From: JANMDR01 sp031376425
Lineage (GTDB): Bacteria; Pseudomonadota; Gammaproteobacteria; Burkholderiales; Usitatibacteraceae
Direction of reading: 5' to 3'
DNA: 64,000 bases
Assembly (NCBI GenBank): GCA_031376425.1
Contig: JANMDR010000180.1
Coordinates: 14,238 to 78,237, forward strand
The notes beneath the pieces are model-generated. The model searched no databases. It saw nothing but the letters and a program-made list of their open reading frames with translations, and was not told where the DNA came from. Positions 35,184 through 45,036 of the stretch are shown in pieces. Each line of letters begins with the position of its first letter. Within the stretch, counting starts at the first letter, position 1. The position numbers and the translations under genes are program-made.

Positions 35184-36002
35184 ATGGCAGCAGAAAAAAA
35201 CTACCCTTCTTTGATGTGCAAATATAGTGTTGCACTAGTATTCGTATGGCCGCTGTTACAACCTTTAGTCCTATGTGCACAATCGACTGTATCGCCGTCA
35301 GCAACGTCGGTAAATACTGTCACCACACAACCTGCCGCACCTTTACCGCAAGCGCTGCCAACTATTGCACCTAATTTAGTTCCTCAGGCCCCCGCCCAAG
35401 CTTCGCCGATCTTTGATCCAAAAACAGAGCTGAAAGGTGCAGCCCTTATTGCGGCACTTAAGCAAGGTGGTTTTGTGCTCTATATGCGTCATGCGATATC
35501 TACGGTCGGTTCAGATGGCGCACTTATCACGACCCCGAATTGGTGGGAAAACTGTGCAATTCAACGTAATATAGCCGATACAGGGCGTGTGCAAGCGCGC
35601 AAGGTCGGCTTGGCGATACGCAATCTAAATATTCCAGTCGAAGAAATTAAAACTTCCCAGTTTTGTCGCACGCGTGATACCGCGCATGAAATGGGCTTGG
35701 GGCCAATCGAAATTGTTGAAGACCTCAATCACGCTATTGGGCAACGCGTAGGTTTCGACGTTAATGTTGCGCGTTTCGCTTTGCTCGCACGTAAGCCGTC
35801 TCTAGGCAGCAATGTGCTGTTAGTTTCGCACACGCACGGCTCGCCAAAAACTGAGGAACGGGCAATGAGCGCTATTCAGGAGGCTGAAATTGTGGTCTAT
35901 CGCCCTAACGATAAAGGTGGTGCCGAACCAATAGGTCGAATGTTAGTCTCAGATTGGGACGCACTCACGCCAGCGTCAATTATTCCGCCCGCTAAGAATT
36001 AA
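35184..36002 (+). CDS. Exported histidine-phosphatase-like protein
   Basis: 272 residues. A hydrophobic N-terminus (VALVFVWPLLQPLVLCAQ) suggests export; the start may instead be the ATG at 35214. After a Pro/Ala-rich linker, GGFVLYMRHAIS carries the phosphohistidine motif (RHG in the family, RHA here), then TGRVQARKVGLAIR, SQFCRTRDTA and the second histidine region VLLVSHTHGS. The histidine phosphatase superfamily removes phosphate from small molecules or proteins; the substrate is unknown. It sits 25 bases before gspG and may share its transcript, possibly for periplasmic delivery or quality control, which is inference. Confidence 0.82.
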   Translation: MAAEKNYPSLMCKYSVALVFVWPLLQPLVLCAQSTVSPSATSVNTVTTQPAAPLPQALPTIAPNLVPQAPAQASPIFDPKTELKGAALIAALKQGGFVLYMRHAISTVGSDGALITTPNWWENCAIQRNIADTGRVQARKVGLAIRNLNIPVEEIKTSQFCRTRDTAHEMGLGPIEIVEDLNHAIGQRVGFDVNVARFALLARKPSLGSNVLLVSHTHGSPKTEERAMSAIQEAEIVVYRPNDKGGAEPIGRMLVSDWDALTPASIIPPAKN

Positions 36003-36027
36003 AACCAATCGCCAATTGAGAAAATCT

Positions 36028-36498
36028 ATGTCGCTACAAATACCAAAGGCTCGTCAACACGGGTTTACGATCCTCGAAATAACGGTTGTGCTGGCGTTGA
36101 TCGCGGTAATAATGGGATTGATCGTGCCGAGAATTATGGGGGCATTGGATCGTGAAAGCCCCAGAATTGCCTTGATACAGGTGAAGTCGTTGCGTGGTTC
36201 TGTTGAAAATCTGCGCCTCGACATTGGTAGATATCCCTCAGCACAAGAAGGATTATCGTTGCTAGTCGCAAAGCCGAGTGATGCAGCCATTTCCGCCCGT
36301 TGGCGGGGTCCATATTTGGAAACCGACCAAGTGCCACTTGATCCTTGGGGAAAACCTTATCAATATAGCCCGAATGCCGCGAATAACCAGCCTTTTGCAC
36401 TTTACTCATTCGGCAAAGATGGTAAGCCTGGCGGCGAGGGTGATGATGCCGATATCGGCACCTTACCGGCGCAAACCGCTGAGCCAGCAGCTAAATAA
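36028..36498 (+). CDS. gspG: Type II secretion major pseudopilin GspG
   Basis: 156 residues from the ATG at 36028; a TTG four codons earlier is in frame, but the ATG has GAG eight bases upstream. A prepilin peptidase site is seen in QHGFTILEITVVLALIAVIM, with cleavage after Gly and Glu at position +5. The GspG globular part follows: LDIGRYPSAQEGLSLLV, WRGPYLETDQVPLDPWG, YQYSPN and the calcium-site region SFGKDGKPGGEGDDADIG. Major subunit of the pseudopilus driven by GspE/GspF at 29838-32974, encoded on the opposite strand and apart from them. Confidence 0.93.
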   Translation: MSLQIPKARQHGFTILEITVVLALIAVIMGLIVPRIMGALDRESPRIALIQVKSLRGSVENLRLDIGRYPSAQEGLSLLVAKPSDAAISARWRGPYLETDQVPLDPWGKPYQYSPNAANNQPFALYSFGKDGKPGGEGDDADIGTLPAQTAEPAAK

Positions 36499-36566
36499 TG
36501 GACTTCTAGTGGACTCCCTTTACCTGAAAAATTCGCAACAAAACGCGCCCCTGCCCCCACCCGTTA

Positions 36567-38771
36567 ATGCCTAAAGTTCGCGTTTTGCCTCCCTCCCTAG
36601 CGCACTATCGGCCAGACATAGACGGATTGCGCGGCATCGCGGTTTTACTCGTAGTAATCTTTCACGCACTGCCAACATGGCTACCCGGCGGCTTTGTTGG
36701 TGTCGACATTTTTTTTGTTATATCCGGCTATTTAATTACCAAGATTATTCTTGAGCAAATCAACGCGCAGACTTTTAGTATTTCTGATTTTTACAGCCGT
36801 CGTATCCGCCGAATTTTGCCTGCGTTATTGTTGGTTATTGCCGCAACCTACCTTGCCGGTTACGTTCTACTCCTTCGCGATGAATTCAAACACCTAAGTC
36901 TGCACACGCTTGCGGCGACTGTATTCGCGTCGAACTTTCTGCTGTGGAGTGAGAGCGGCTATTTTGATACAGCCGCCGAGATAAAGCCGCTGCTACATCT
37001 TTGGTCCTTAAGTATAGAAGAACAATTCTATATTCTTTGGCCCGCTCTTCTCATAACGGCAAAAAGGTTGCGCCAAAAAACCGGGGTGCTCACCGTAATA
37101 TTGATGGCTTGTTCATTGCTCTGGGGCATATTCATTCAAAGCAAAGATCCAGTCGCCGCATTCTATGCGCCGCAAGCGCGAGTATGGGAATTACTAATTG
37201 GGGCAGTGTTAGCGCATATAGACCTTCGCCCAGACGCGTCCCAAACAAAAGGCCCTCTATCACGTACGCACGAACGTACACGCGCATACTTGTCAAATAC
37301 GGGCGCAGTGATCGGCGTCATCCTTATTGTGCTGTCGGCAATGATGCTCAATAGCCACAGTGCATTTCCAGGTGTGTTGGCGTTAGCACCAGTGCTTGGC
37401 GCTGTCGCATTGATCATCGGGCATCAAACAATACCGTGGGTCAACAATAGACTATTAAGTGCGCGGTATTTAGTATGGTTTGGCAAAATCAGCTTTCCAC
37501 TATATCTTTGGCACTGGCCACTACTTGCCTTCGCGCGAATACTTGAAAACCAAACACCACCGGTATCAGTTCGTCTTGTATTAATGGGTGTGGCGGTTGT
37601 ACTTGCATGGGCAACATGGAAATGGGTTGAAACGCCAATACGATTTGGACCTCATCCCAAAGCCAAAACGGTCGCACTCCTTGCGCTATTGTGTTCGCTG
37701 GGAGTAGTTGCCTACTGGCATACGCCACCCCGCGCGGTTATACCCACGGAAAGAGCCGACGCAGCGATTCCAAGCGCGGTTTCGGGCGAAACTGCAGGCA
37801 ATATACCGTTGGTTCCCGCCACGGAAAGCAAGGGCGAACCGGGAACAGCAGCGCCGAAACCTAATATTCAAGTGCCGAAAATAGTGCAAACGACGCCACC
37901 TGCTATACCAAACGTCACCCCAGATACCACGCCAATTGCTGCAAGCCTCGCCGAAGAGCGGCTAATAAGGTACGAACAAAAGTTAATTGCAAATCCAGAC
38001 TACATCACCGACCTCGCTGCGTCTCGGCAAAAAGCAATTAGAGCAAATCGCTGTCACCTCCACAAGTACGCCCAACCGTTCGAGCAATATTCCCAAGGCT
38101 TACCTCAATGTCTGGCTCTTGACTTAAACAAACAAAACATTCTCATTCTAGGGGATAGTCACGCTGCTGATCTTTACGCGGCGCTGGCTAGTGCAAGCCC
38201 TGCGGGCATCAATTACCTGCAGGCGACAGGTGCTGGGTGTACACCTATTAAATCAATGTATAGCGATCCTAGCGACGGCTGCCTCAAGCTATACGAGCAT
38301 GTACTGCGCTTCTTACAAGAAAATAAAATAAATACCGTAATTTTAGCGGCGCGCTGGCCCGCAAATTTTGCAGACTTACAGGCTGATATTGATAGCTTAA
38401 AAGCGTTGGGTATTCAAGTAGTCTTAGTCGGCCCCGCCCATGAATATCGGGAAGATGCCCATAAATTGCTCGCGCGCAGAGACAAAAGTATGGATTACGA
38501 GGCTTATTTAGCGAAGTTCCTCGATAGCGAAAAATTGGTTTTAAATAAAAAAATGGCCGAGTTCGCTAAGCAGCAAAAAATAAGCTATATAGACCGCATC
38601 ACAACATTTTGTGGCTCTAAACTTGATTGCGCCACGCTATCACCCGAGGGTGATTTATACGCCTCTCCTGCAGGGCATTTAAATGTTGAGGGGCAACGCT
38701 ATTTTGGTACAAAACTATATTTGAGCAGTGTACTAAGGCAACTCACCGGAAGCAGTGCTGCAATAAAGTAG
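36567..38771 (+). CDS. Acyltransferase-3 fused to SGNH domain
   Basis: 734 residues. The N-terminal half (to about 370) is an acyltransferase-3 membrane domain: YRPDIDGLRGIAVLLVVIFH, GGFVGVDIFFVISGYLITKI, FYSRRIRRILPALLL and LLHLWSLSIEEQFYILWP. A Pro/Thr-rich linker leads to a periplasmic SGNH hydrolase-like domain with the nucleophile block LILGDSHAADLYAAL. The catalytic histidine block reads SPAGHLNVEGQRYF; the usual Asp three residues before His is missing, so the triad may be incomplete. The architecture is that of O-antigen/peptidoglycan O-acetyltransferases such as OafA. It follows gspG by 68 bases on the same strand and may be co-transcribed. Confidence 0.9.
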   Translation: MPKVRVLPPSLAHYRPDIDGLRGIAVLLVVIFHALPTWLPGGFVGVDIFFVISGYLITKIILEQINAQTFSISDFYSRRIRRILPALLLVIAATYLAGYVLLLRDEFKHLSLHTLAATVFASNFLLWSESGYFDTAAEIKPLLHLWSLSIEEQFYILWPALLITAKRLRQKTGVLTVILMACSLLWGIFIQSKDPVAAFYAPQARVWELLIGAVLAHIDLRPDASQTKGPLSRTHERTRAYLSNTGAVIGVILIVLSAMMLNSHSAFPGVLALAPVLGAVALIIGHQTIPWVNNRLLSARYLVWFGKISFPLYLWHWPLLAFARILENQTPPVSVRLVLMGVAVVLAWATWKWVETPIRFGPHPKAKTVALLALLCSLGVVAYWHTPPRAVIPTERADAAIPSAVSGETAGNIPLVPATESKGEPGTAAPKPNIQVPKIVQTTPPAIPNVTPDTTPIAASLAEERLIRYEQKLIANPDYITDLAASRQKAIRANRCHLHKYAQPFEQYSQGLPQCLALDLNKQNILILGDSHAADLYAALASASPAGINYLQATGAGCTPIKSMYSDPSDGCLKLYEHVLRFLQENKINTVILAARWPANFADLQADIDSLKALGIQVVLVGPAHEYREDAHKLLARRDKSMDYEAYLAKFLDSEKLVLNKKMAEFAKQQKISYIDRITTFCGSKLDCATLSPEGDLYASPAGHLNVEGQRYFGTKLYLSSVLRQLTGSSAAIK

Positions 38772-38833
38772 TTTGGCACCTTACCTATAGTGTGCCGTCC
38801 TTATCGAAGTCAAAGATAAAGTTATCAGTGAGC

Positions 38834-41227
38834 CTACCGTGGCCAAACATAACCGGTAACCCCAGGTGGATTGCCGGCCGCGCCTTCCCCTAACCAAACG
38901 CCGGAGGAGGTGAGTACATTGAACTCATTAGCGTCAACAGTCCAATGGTGGATTGCTGTACCAGTGAGCACCATGCGATAAAGGGGCACCGTACCAGCAA
39001 CGCCTGCGCGTAAGAAAATATAGCTGTCAATACCGTCGTCTCCCACATTGGTAGTGTCGGCACGCAAGGCGTTGTACTCATTGGCATCGGTAGTCCAGAA
39101 GTGCTGACGAATACCACGAAGATACAAACGGTAGTACGGTACCGTAACTTGATTGTCCCGCATTAACGCACTTCGATAAACTCTATGGTCCACGCCCTCC
39201 GCTAAATATATAGTTGGCGAGCGGATGGTGAGAACGTTATATTCGTTTTCGTCGGTTGTAAATAAATGCCCGAGTGTGGATGAAATATAAATACGAAAAC
39301 GCTTAACTGGTGCAATCGTGGCATTTTCCACTGTAAATATGCCGGTAACACCGCCGATTACCAAATTAGCTTTTGCGCTAGCGCCATCATTTGCATTTGC
39401 CGTCAAGCGGACGCAAACTCGGGCACCATTGGTAATGGTCGTAGGCGCAGTCGTAAACGTAGAGTCACACCCAACTGAGAATGCTGCCGTTGTGCTAGCA
39501 GGTGCGTCGATGCTGATTGGCGCTGGACTATTGATACCGCTGACCGTGATGGCGTTGGAGATAAGCGTCGCACCAGCCATTGCACCTGAGATCGTGGTGA
39601 AACCAAAGGCATCGGGTGTGGTGTCTGGGATAAAACTCAGCGTCGTCGCGCTAAACGTTGCGGAAACGCCACCTATAGTAAGCGTAGCAGTTACGGTGGT
39701 GTTATTTAAGCCGCTAGTGGTCTGCCGTACACACACCGATTCGCCGTTGTTGATTGAACTCGTCGTGCTTGTAAAAACGCCATTGCAGCCAATCGAGTAG
39801 GCACTACCAACACCGTTGATACTAATTGTCGTAGAAGTGTTGATACCAGTAACTGTGATGACATTCGATGTAGCAGCAACACTTAGAGTAAGACCACTTT
39901 GCGGAATAAAACTAAAATTATCTGGCGTAGTGTCAGGAATGGGGGGGGCAGTAGTGACCGTGTGGGTAAGCGCTTGGCTTGGTATGGCAGAGGCATCGGT
40001 GGTGGCTGCGAAATTATTGGCATTGCCAGCAAATTGCGCCGTAATTATTCGCGTGCCCCGAGCCAGAGCTGAAGTAGTGCACGTTGCACGATAAGCGCTG
40101 GCATCATCGATTGGTGCGAAAACGACGGGTCTGTTTTCGCAACCACTGATGCTCGCGCCATCGGAAAAAAAACTAAGAACGGCGGAATCGACCGTGCCAA
40201 CAGCGCCGCGCAAGGTCGCCGCAAAAGTAACAGGCGTATTTTCTACGCTGGATGTTGGTGTGGGCATTGCCAATACAGGGGTGGTAACACCAAGAACACC
40301 GGATATTGTTAGGGTAGGACGTTGCGCGACAAACGTGAAGGTGACGGAACAGTTCTCTGTGAACGGTGCAATCACATAGACACTATTATTGCCGCCCGGG
40401 GGAATACCACCCATGTTTACGAAAGCGCCCCCGCAGGTACCGCCTACTTGCGCCAAATACCCAGGATTAGGACTGATCCTAAACTCAGTTTTATCTTCAA
40501 GTAAAACCAGAATCCGCCCAAACGGGGTGATAGAGCCGTTGGCTGCACCGATAATGGATGCTGTAACCTTCGTCACTGGTGTCGCAGTAAAACTCTGATT
40601 TACTGGCGCTGCAGCGGCATACGTAGTATTACTTGCCTGATTGGCTTGAATGGTGCAAACGCCAGCATTAATTAGCGTAACGGTTGAACCGTTCACCCCC
40701 CCTGTTGTACAAACACTCAGGGTTAATGAAGTAAATGTAATCGGACTGGTCGCATTGATGCCCGTTGCTGAGCTTGTTGCAGTGACTTCGAAAGGAGGAT
40801 CGTCCGCAATTTTGGTGCTCAGCGCCCCAAATGTGATGGTTTGGCCAAGTTTGATGAAAAACGCCTGTGTGACAGTGGGTGCTGCTAAAAAAGTCACGCC
40901 CAAGCCCGCTTGGTTGGCGGCAATAGAGCAGAACCCCAAGCCCACAGGTGTGATAGTGGCACCATTGGCGCCAGTCGCCGTGCACACAGCAGGTGTGTTG
41001 GAAATGAAAGTGACTGGATTGCCAGAACCGCCCCCGGTTGCGATGGCGGTGAAAGCTGGGTCAGTCAGGGCAATGTCAGACGGTGTTGTAAAGGTAATGC
41101 TCTGAGGGGCTGGTACCGCAAATACCGGTGTAGCCAACGTCAGATTAAAAGAGAATATTAACCCCACGCAGATTCGTGAAAAAAGCGTGGTAGATGACGA
41201 AGGGAATGGTGTAAATTTTGCGTACAT
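38834..41227 (-). CDS. Exported Ig-like repeat protein with DUF5648-type C-terminus
   Basis: 797 residues. A signal peptide (FSRICVGLIFSFNLTLATPVFA) is followed by two Ig-like repeats of the same kind as in the RCC1 protein (ATGGGSGNPVTF, ICT-type Cys strand, ANQAG), a Cys-paired segment, further Ig-like domains including two similar units (ISINGVGSAYSIGC and ISIDAPASTT), and a last 155 residues that closely parallel those of the RCC1 protein (HLFTTDENEYNVL, IRQHFWTTDANEYNAL, AIHHWTVDANEFNVL, ending GVTGYVWPR). It is likely secreted or surface-exposed; no catalytic residues were recognised. Faces the acyltransferase-SGNH gene. Confidence 0.82.
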   Translation of the reverse strand: MYAKFTPFPSSSTTLFSRICVGLIFSFNLTLATPVFAVPAPQSITFTTPSDIALTDPAFTAIATGGGSGNPVTFISNTPAVCTATGANGATITPVGLGFCSIAANQAGLGVTFLAAPTVTQAFFIKLGQTITFGALSTKIADDPPFEVTATSSATGINATSPITFTSLTLSVCTTGGVNGSTVTLINAGVCTIQANQASNTTYAAAAPVNQSFTATPVTKVTASIIGAANGSITPFGRILVLLEDKTEFRISPNPGYLAQVGGTCGGAFVNMGGIPPGGNNSVYVIAPFTENCSVTFTFVAQRPTLTISGVLGVTTPVLAMPTPTSSVENTPVTFAATLRGAVGTVDSAVLSFFSDGASISGCENRPVVFAPIDDASAYRATCTTSALARGTRIITAQFAGNANNFAATTDASAIPSQALTHTVTTAPPIPDTTPDNFSFIPQSGLTLSVAATSNVITVTGINTSTTISINGVGSAYSIGCNGVFTSTTSSINNGESVCVRQTTSGLNNTTVTATLTIGGVSATFSATTLSFIPDTTPDAFGFTTISGAMAGATLISNAITVSGINSPAPISIDAPASTTAAFSVGCDSTFTTAPTTITNGARVCVRLTANANDGASAKANLVIGGVTGIFTVENATIAPVKRFRIYISSTLGHLFTTDENEYNVLTIRSPTIYLAEGVDHRVYRSALMRDNQVTVPYYRLYLRGIRQHFWTTDANEYNALRADTTNVGDDGIDSYIFLRAGVAGTVPLYRMVLTGTAIHHWTVDANEFNVLTSSGVWLGEGAAGNPPGVTGYVWPR

Positions 41228-41334
41228 AAAGTCTCCAGCATAACAATTGAGTATTAATAATATGTTAGACGATATTTAGCTAGAAAGTTCACGAAATTTA
41301 AAACAATTTTTGCGCCGAAATGCCCGTGGGGTAT

Positions 41335-42600
41335 CTACCTTACCGGCATCATCCTAACCACCTTTACCATTCGATCCTGCGTTTGCAAAATTTCTACTGC
41401 GATTCCGCCAATTTTCACTGATGTTCCCGGCTCTGGAATATCTTCTAGCTGCTCAATCAAAATGCCGTTAATGGTTTTTGGCCCATCTAAGGGAAATTTA
41501 AAACCAAGTTTGCGATTTAACATTCTTAGCGGGCAACCACCCTCAACGATGACGCTGCCGTCCGGCTGATGTTTATAAAGGCCGCCCACGCTCGGGCTTT
41601 GACTAGTGAATTCACCCACTATTTCTTCCAAAATATCCTGTAAGGTGACTAACCCCAAAAGTTCTCCGTATTCATCTACTACGAGTGCCATACCGCGCTG
41701 TTTCTCTTGAAATTGGGTTAACTGCGCTAACAACGGCGTGCCTTCTGGAACAAAATAGGGCTCCCGCACAATTTCGCGCAGCATTTCCTTTGTGAGCGGT
41801 TCACGCCGCGATGCGCTTAACACTTTGCGCATGTGCACAATACCCACCACATTACGCAAATCGTCTTCATAAACCACTAAACGGGTATGGTGCGATGTTG
41901 CTAAGGTATTGCGAATATCTTCAATTTTATCGCATAAATTTATACCGTCGATTTGGGATCGAGACGTCATCGTGTCGTCGATAGTCATGTTCTCCAGATC
42001 GAACAAATTCACCATAATATTGTGATGTTGCTTCGGGATGAGTTGCCCGCCTTCGAGCACGAGGGTGCGTAGTTCTGGCATAGTGAGCGGCGCTGCGGCA
42101 TCGGAAACTGGTTTAATGCGTGCCAGCTTTAAAATTCCAGCGATCAGCACATTGATAAACCACATCAAAGGCTTGGTAATTTTAATTAAACCGGTGAGCG
42201 GATACGCCGCAATGAGAGCTATTTTTTCGGTGTAGGTGGCTCCCAAAACTTTCGGCAAAATCTCTGCAAAAATTAAGATGCAGAAAGAGGCTACTGCGGT
42301 AGCAATACCCAATACCAGTTGACCCTCACCCAACAGACGCCGGCAAAACTCGGCGACTAAAATAGTGGTCGCAGAATTAATGACAGTATTGCCTGCCAAA
42401 ATAAAGCTCAGCAATTCTTCTGTGTGCTCCAGCAATGCGCTGGCAAGCCGCGCGCCACGGCTGCCTTCCTTAACTAAGTGGTTAAGCCGATATCGGTTCA
42501 ACGACATCATGCACGTTTCCGACATTGAAAAAAATCCGGAACACAGCAGCAAAAAACAGAGTACGCAGAACAATACCCAAAGCGGAATATGGTCGGTCAT
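41335..42600 (-). CDS. CorC/HlyC-type protein with CNNM and CBS domains
   Basis: 421 residues. An N-terminal CNNM membrane domain with about four helices (CVLCFLLLCSGFFSMSETCM through VLGIATAVASFCILIFAEIL) is followed by a CBS pair (MTSRSQIDGINLCDKIEDIR and REPYFVPEGTPLLAQLTQF) and a C-terminal CorC_HlyC domain (GSVIVEGGCPLRMLNRKLG, KINGIAVEI-like). The family is linked to magnesium and cobalt export; the old name hemolysin is not literal. Its ATG directly abuts the stop of the preceding ypjD gene, so they form a two-gene operon divergent from ffh, an arrangement common in betaproteobacteria. Confidence 0.92.
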   Translation of the reverse strand: MTDHIPLWVLFCVLCFLLLCSGFFSMSETCMMSLNRYRLNHLVKEGSRGARLASALLEHTEELLSFILAGNTVINSATTILVAEFCRRLLGEGQLVLGIATAVASFCILIFAEILPKVLGATYTEKIALIAAYPLTGLIKITKPLMWFINVLIAGILKLARIKPVSDAAAPLTMPELRTLVLEGGQLIPKQHHNIMVNLFDLENMTIDDTMTSRSQIDGINLCDKIEDIRNTLATSHHTRLVVYEDDLRNVVGIVHMRKVLSASRREPLTKEMLREIVREPYFVPEGTPLLAQLTQFQEKQRGMALVVDEYGELLGLVTLQDILEEIVGEFTSQSPSVGGLYKHQPDGSVIVEGGCPLRMLNRKLGFKFPLDGPKTINGILIEQLEDIPEPGTSVKIGGIAVEILQTQDRMVKVVRMMPVR

Positions 42601-43434
42601 TTAGTATGGGGAAGTCATCATGACTTCAAGTAAAAATTTACTACCAAGATACGACAGCACTAAAAACCCAAAACCCAACAAGGTAAAGCGTACTGCTCGC
42701 ATGCCGCGCCAACCAAAACGCACGCGCCCAAATAGCAAGGTCGCAAAAACCATCCATGACAGCAGCGCAAAAATATTTTTATTGCTTAGCTTAAATGGTT
42801 GCCCAAATAAGGCCTCCGAAAATGCAAAACCAGAAATTACCGTAAGCGTGAGCAGCGCAAAGGCACCCCAGAGCAGCCCGAATAATAAGCCTTCCAAGCG
42901 CATTAGTGGGGGCAGTACGGCCATTAAATCGGCGTGTTTGCCGCTGTGCAAGGCTTGCTCGCTCGTTGCCATTAATAGCGCATGGAAGCTGGCAATGGTA
43001 AATAACACATAGCCCAATAAGGCCACAAAAATATGTAGTTGCAATAACCACGAGCGCGGCTGTGCACCTGCTGGTTCAACAAAAAACAATACCGGCAGCG
43101 CCGCAAATATTAATGCCACAGGGGCAACCGCGCGCGCCAATAGTTGTTCAATATGGAGGCCGCGACCCCATAAAAAATAAATAAGCATAATTAGCCCAGC
43201 CAACAAGGCACCTGCCATTGAAAACGACAAATCAATATAACCTAAGCCCAGCCAAACGAGACCCAAACCAGCAAAATGACAGGCGATGGCGCTAGCCAAC
43301 AAGCTTACCCAAGGCGTTGCAAGCGTGTTTGCACTTGCGGCCAGTAAGGGCGACCGCCAAGCAAACGCAGCCGCAGCCGCATAAAGCAAAATTGCGGCAC
43401 TGAATGCGATGGTGCTGAAAGATAAAACCGACAT
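42601..43434 (-). CDS. ypjD: Cytochrome c assembly (CcsA/YpjD-like) membrane protein
   Basis: 277 residues with eight predicted membrane helices and the central CcsA-type region RSWLLQLHIFVALLGYVLFT followed by LMRLEGLLFGLLWGAFALLT and NKNIFALLSWMVFATLL. This is the cytochrome C assembly family member encoded next to ffh in many proteobacteria (YpjD). Its relatives handle haem in c-type cytochrome maturation, but YpjD itself is poorly characterised. 86 bases separate it from the divergent ffh. Confidence 0.9.
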   Translation of the reverse strand: MSVLSFSTIAFSAAILLYAAAAAFAWRSPLLAASANTLATPWVSLLASAIACHFAGLGLVWLGLGYIDLSFSMAGALLAGLIMLIYFLWGRGLHIEQLLARAVAPVALIFAALPVLFFVEPAGAQPRSWLLQLHIFVALLGYVLFTIASFHALLMATSEQALHSGKHADLMAVLPPLMRLEGLLFGLLWGAFALLTLTVISGFAFSEALFGQPFKLSNKNIFALLSWMVFATLLFGRVRFGWRGMRAVRFTLLGFGFLVLSYLGSKFLLEVMMTSPY

Positions 43435-43520
43435 TGCAGACCTATAAGCGAGGGAATCTGAGAGATAATATAGTTTACTGTAGAAGTATCCACCATACCA
43501 AAAGCGAATGCACCCTCATC

Positions 43521-44885
43521 ATGTTAGATAATCTTACCAACCGTTTAAATGGCATTGTAAAAACGCTACGGGGTCAGTCGCGATTAAGCGAAGATAATAT
43601 TGCCGACGCCCTACGCGAAGTACGCATGGCGCTGTTAGAGGCGGATGTCGGCTTGCCAGTGGTGAAGGATTTCATCGCTAAAATAAAAGAAAAAGCGCTT
43701 GGTGCCGAAGTGTTGCAAAGCCTAACGCCAGGGCAGGCCTTAGTTGGCGTGGTGCATCGCGAACTTATCACCCTGATTGGCGGGGATGATCCATCACAAC
43801 AAGAGCTAAACTTTGCCACCCAGCCGCCGGCTATTATTTTGATGGCAGGCCTGCAGGGCGCTGGTAAAACCACCACGGTAGGTAAGCTAGCGAAGTTTTT
43901 GCGCGAACGGCACAAAAAGAAAGTATTGGTAGTCAGTGCTGACGTCTACCGTCCAGCGGCAATAGCGCAGTTGCAAACTGTGGGTGCGCAAGTTGGTGTT
44001 GAAGTCTTTCCATCCGATGCCTCGCAAAAGCCAGTAGATATTGCCCTTGCCGCCAAGCAGTGGGCTAAAACCCACTTTCATGATGTTCTGATTGTGGATA
44101 CCGCTGGCCGGTTGGGCATTGATGAAGCCATGATGGCCGAATTAAAAGCAGTGCATGCTGCTATTAACCCAATCGAAACCTTGTTTGTAGTTGACGCTAT
44201 GCAGGGTCAAGATGCGGTAAACGTCGCCAAAGCGTTTAATGATGCCTTGCCGCTCACCGGCGTCGTGCTAACTAAGTTAGACGGTGATTCCCGAGGTGGT
44301 GCCGCCCTATCAGTGCGGCAAACTACAGGCAAACCGATTAAGTTTGCTGGCGTATCGGAAAAAATGGACGGCCTTGAGCCGTTTCACGCAGAACGCATGG
44401 CTTCCCGCGTGTTGGGTATGGGTGATGTGCTCTCGCTTATTGAGTCCGCACAGCAAAATGTGGATGTGGAAGAAGCGAAAAAACTCGCTGAAAAGTTTAA
44501 AAAAGGCCAAGGATTTGATCTCGAAGACTTCAAACTACAGCTCCAGCAGATGCAAAAAATGGGCGGCATGTCCGCTTTGATGGATAAACTTCCGGCGCAA
44601 CTTTCTCAAGCCGCGCAAGGCTCGCCGGAGTTGCAAGAAAAACAGTTGCGTCGCACCGAAGGCATTATTAATTCAATGACTCCCCTTGAACGACGCAAGC
44701 CCGAACTCATCAAAGCCACTCGCAAGCGCCGCATTGCTGCCGGTTCTGGCGTGCCCGTGCAAGAAGTAAATCGCCTTCTCACCCAGTTTGAGCAAATGCA
44801 GAAGATGATGAAAATGATGAAAGGCGGCGGGATGGCAAAGATGATCCGTTCTATGAAGGGCAAGATGCCTGGAGTGCGCGGCTAG
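43521..44885 (+). CDS. ffh: Signal recognition particle GTPase Ffh
   Basis: SRP54 homologue that binds signal sequences and 4.5S RNA and delivers nascent membrane proteins to FtsY. 454 residues from the ATG at 43521 (MLDNLTNRLNGIVKTLRG, the family start). N domain; G domain with LQGAGKTTTVGKLA, DTAGRLGIDEAMM and TKLDGDSRGGAALS; Met-rich M domain with PLERRKPELIKATRKRRIAAG-like RNA-binding segment and a final MMKMMKGGG stretch. Divergent from ypjD-corC and followed by the rpsP operon. Confidence 0.97.
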   Translation: MLDNLTNRLNGIVKTLRGQSRLSEDNIADALREVRMALLEADVGLPVVKDFIAKIKEKALGAEVLQSLTPGQALVGVVHRELITLIGGDDPSQQELNFATQPPAIILMAGLQGAGKTTTVGKLAKFLRERHKKKVLVVSADVYRPAAIAQLQTVGAQVGVEVFPSDASQKPVDIALAAKQWAKTHFHDVLIVDTAGRLGIDEAMMAELKAVHAAINPIETLFVVDAMQGQDAVNVAKAFNDALPLTGVVLTKLDGDSRGGAALSVRQTTGKPIKFAGVSEKMDGLEPFHAERMASRVLGMGDVLSLIESAQQNVDVEEAKKLAEKFKKGQGFDLEDFKLQLQQMQKMGGMSALMDKLPAQLSQAAQGSPELQEKQLRRTEGIINSMTPLERRKPELIKATRKRRIAAGSGVPVQEVNRLLTQFEQMQKMMKMMKGGGMAKMIRSMKGKMPGVRG

Positions 44886-45006
44886 CTAAATACGTGGAAG
44901 TGCCCTGTTTTAGAGCGTCTTCAGCCTATTAAAAACTATAAAACTATAGCTATGGGTCTTGTTGGCGCTCGCATACGCAAGCCGTAACGCTAAATGACTG
45001 AAAACA

Positions 45007-45036
45007 TTGCAGTTTTTAGCTAATTCAAGTTATAAT
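45007..45036 (+). promoter_or_regulatory. Sigma-70 promoter of the rpsP operon
   Basis: TTGCAG, 18-base spacer, perfect TATAAT at 45031-45036, 120 bases upstream of the rpsP ATG. It gives the ribosomal operon its own promoter after ffh. The -35 half overlaps a segment that resembles the dispersed element seen at 62862-62898. Confidence 0.65.

Noticed and set aside
29838..36498. A complete type II secretion operon
   Set aside because: Only gspE, gspF and gspG are present and they lie on different strands with unrelated genes between; secretin and the other components are not in the window.
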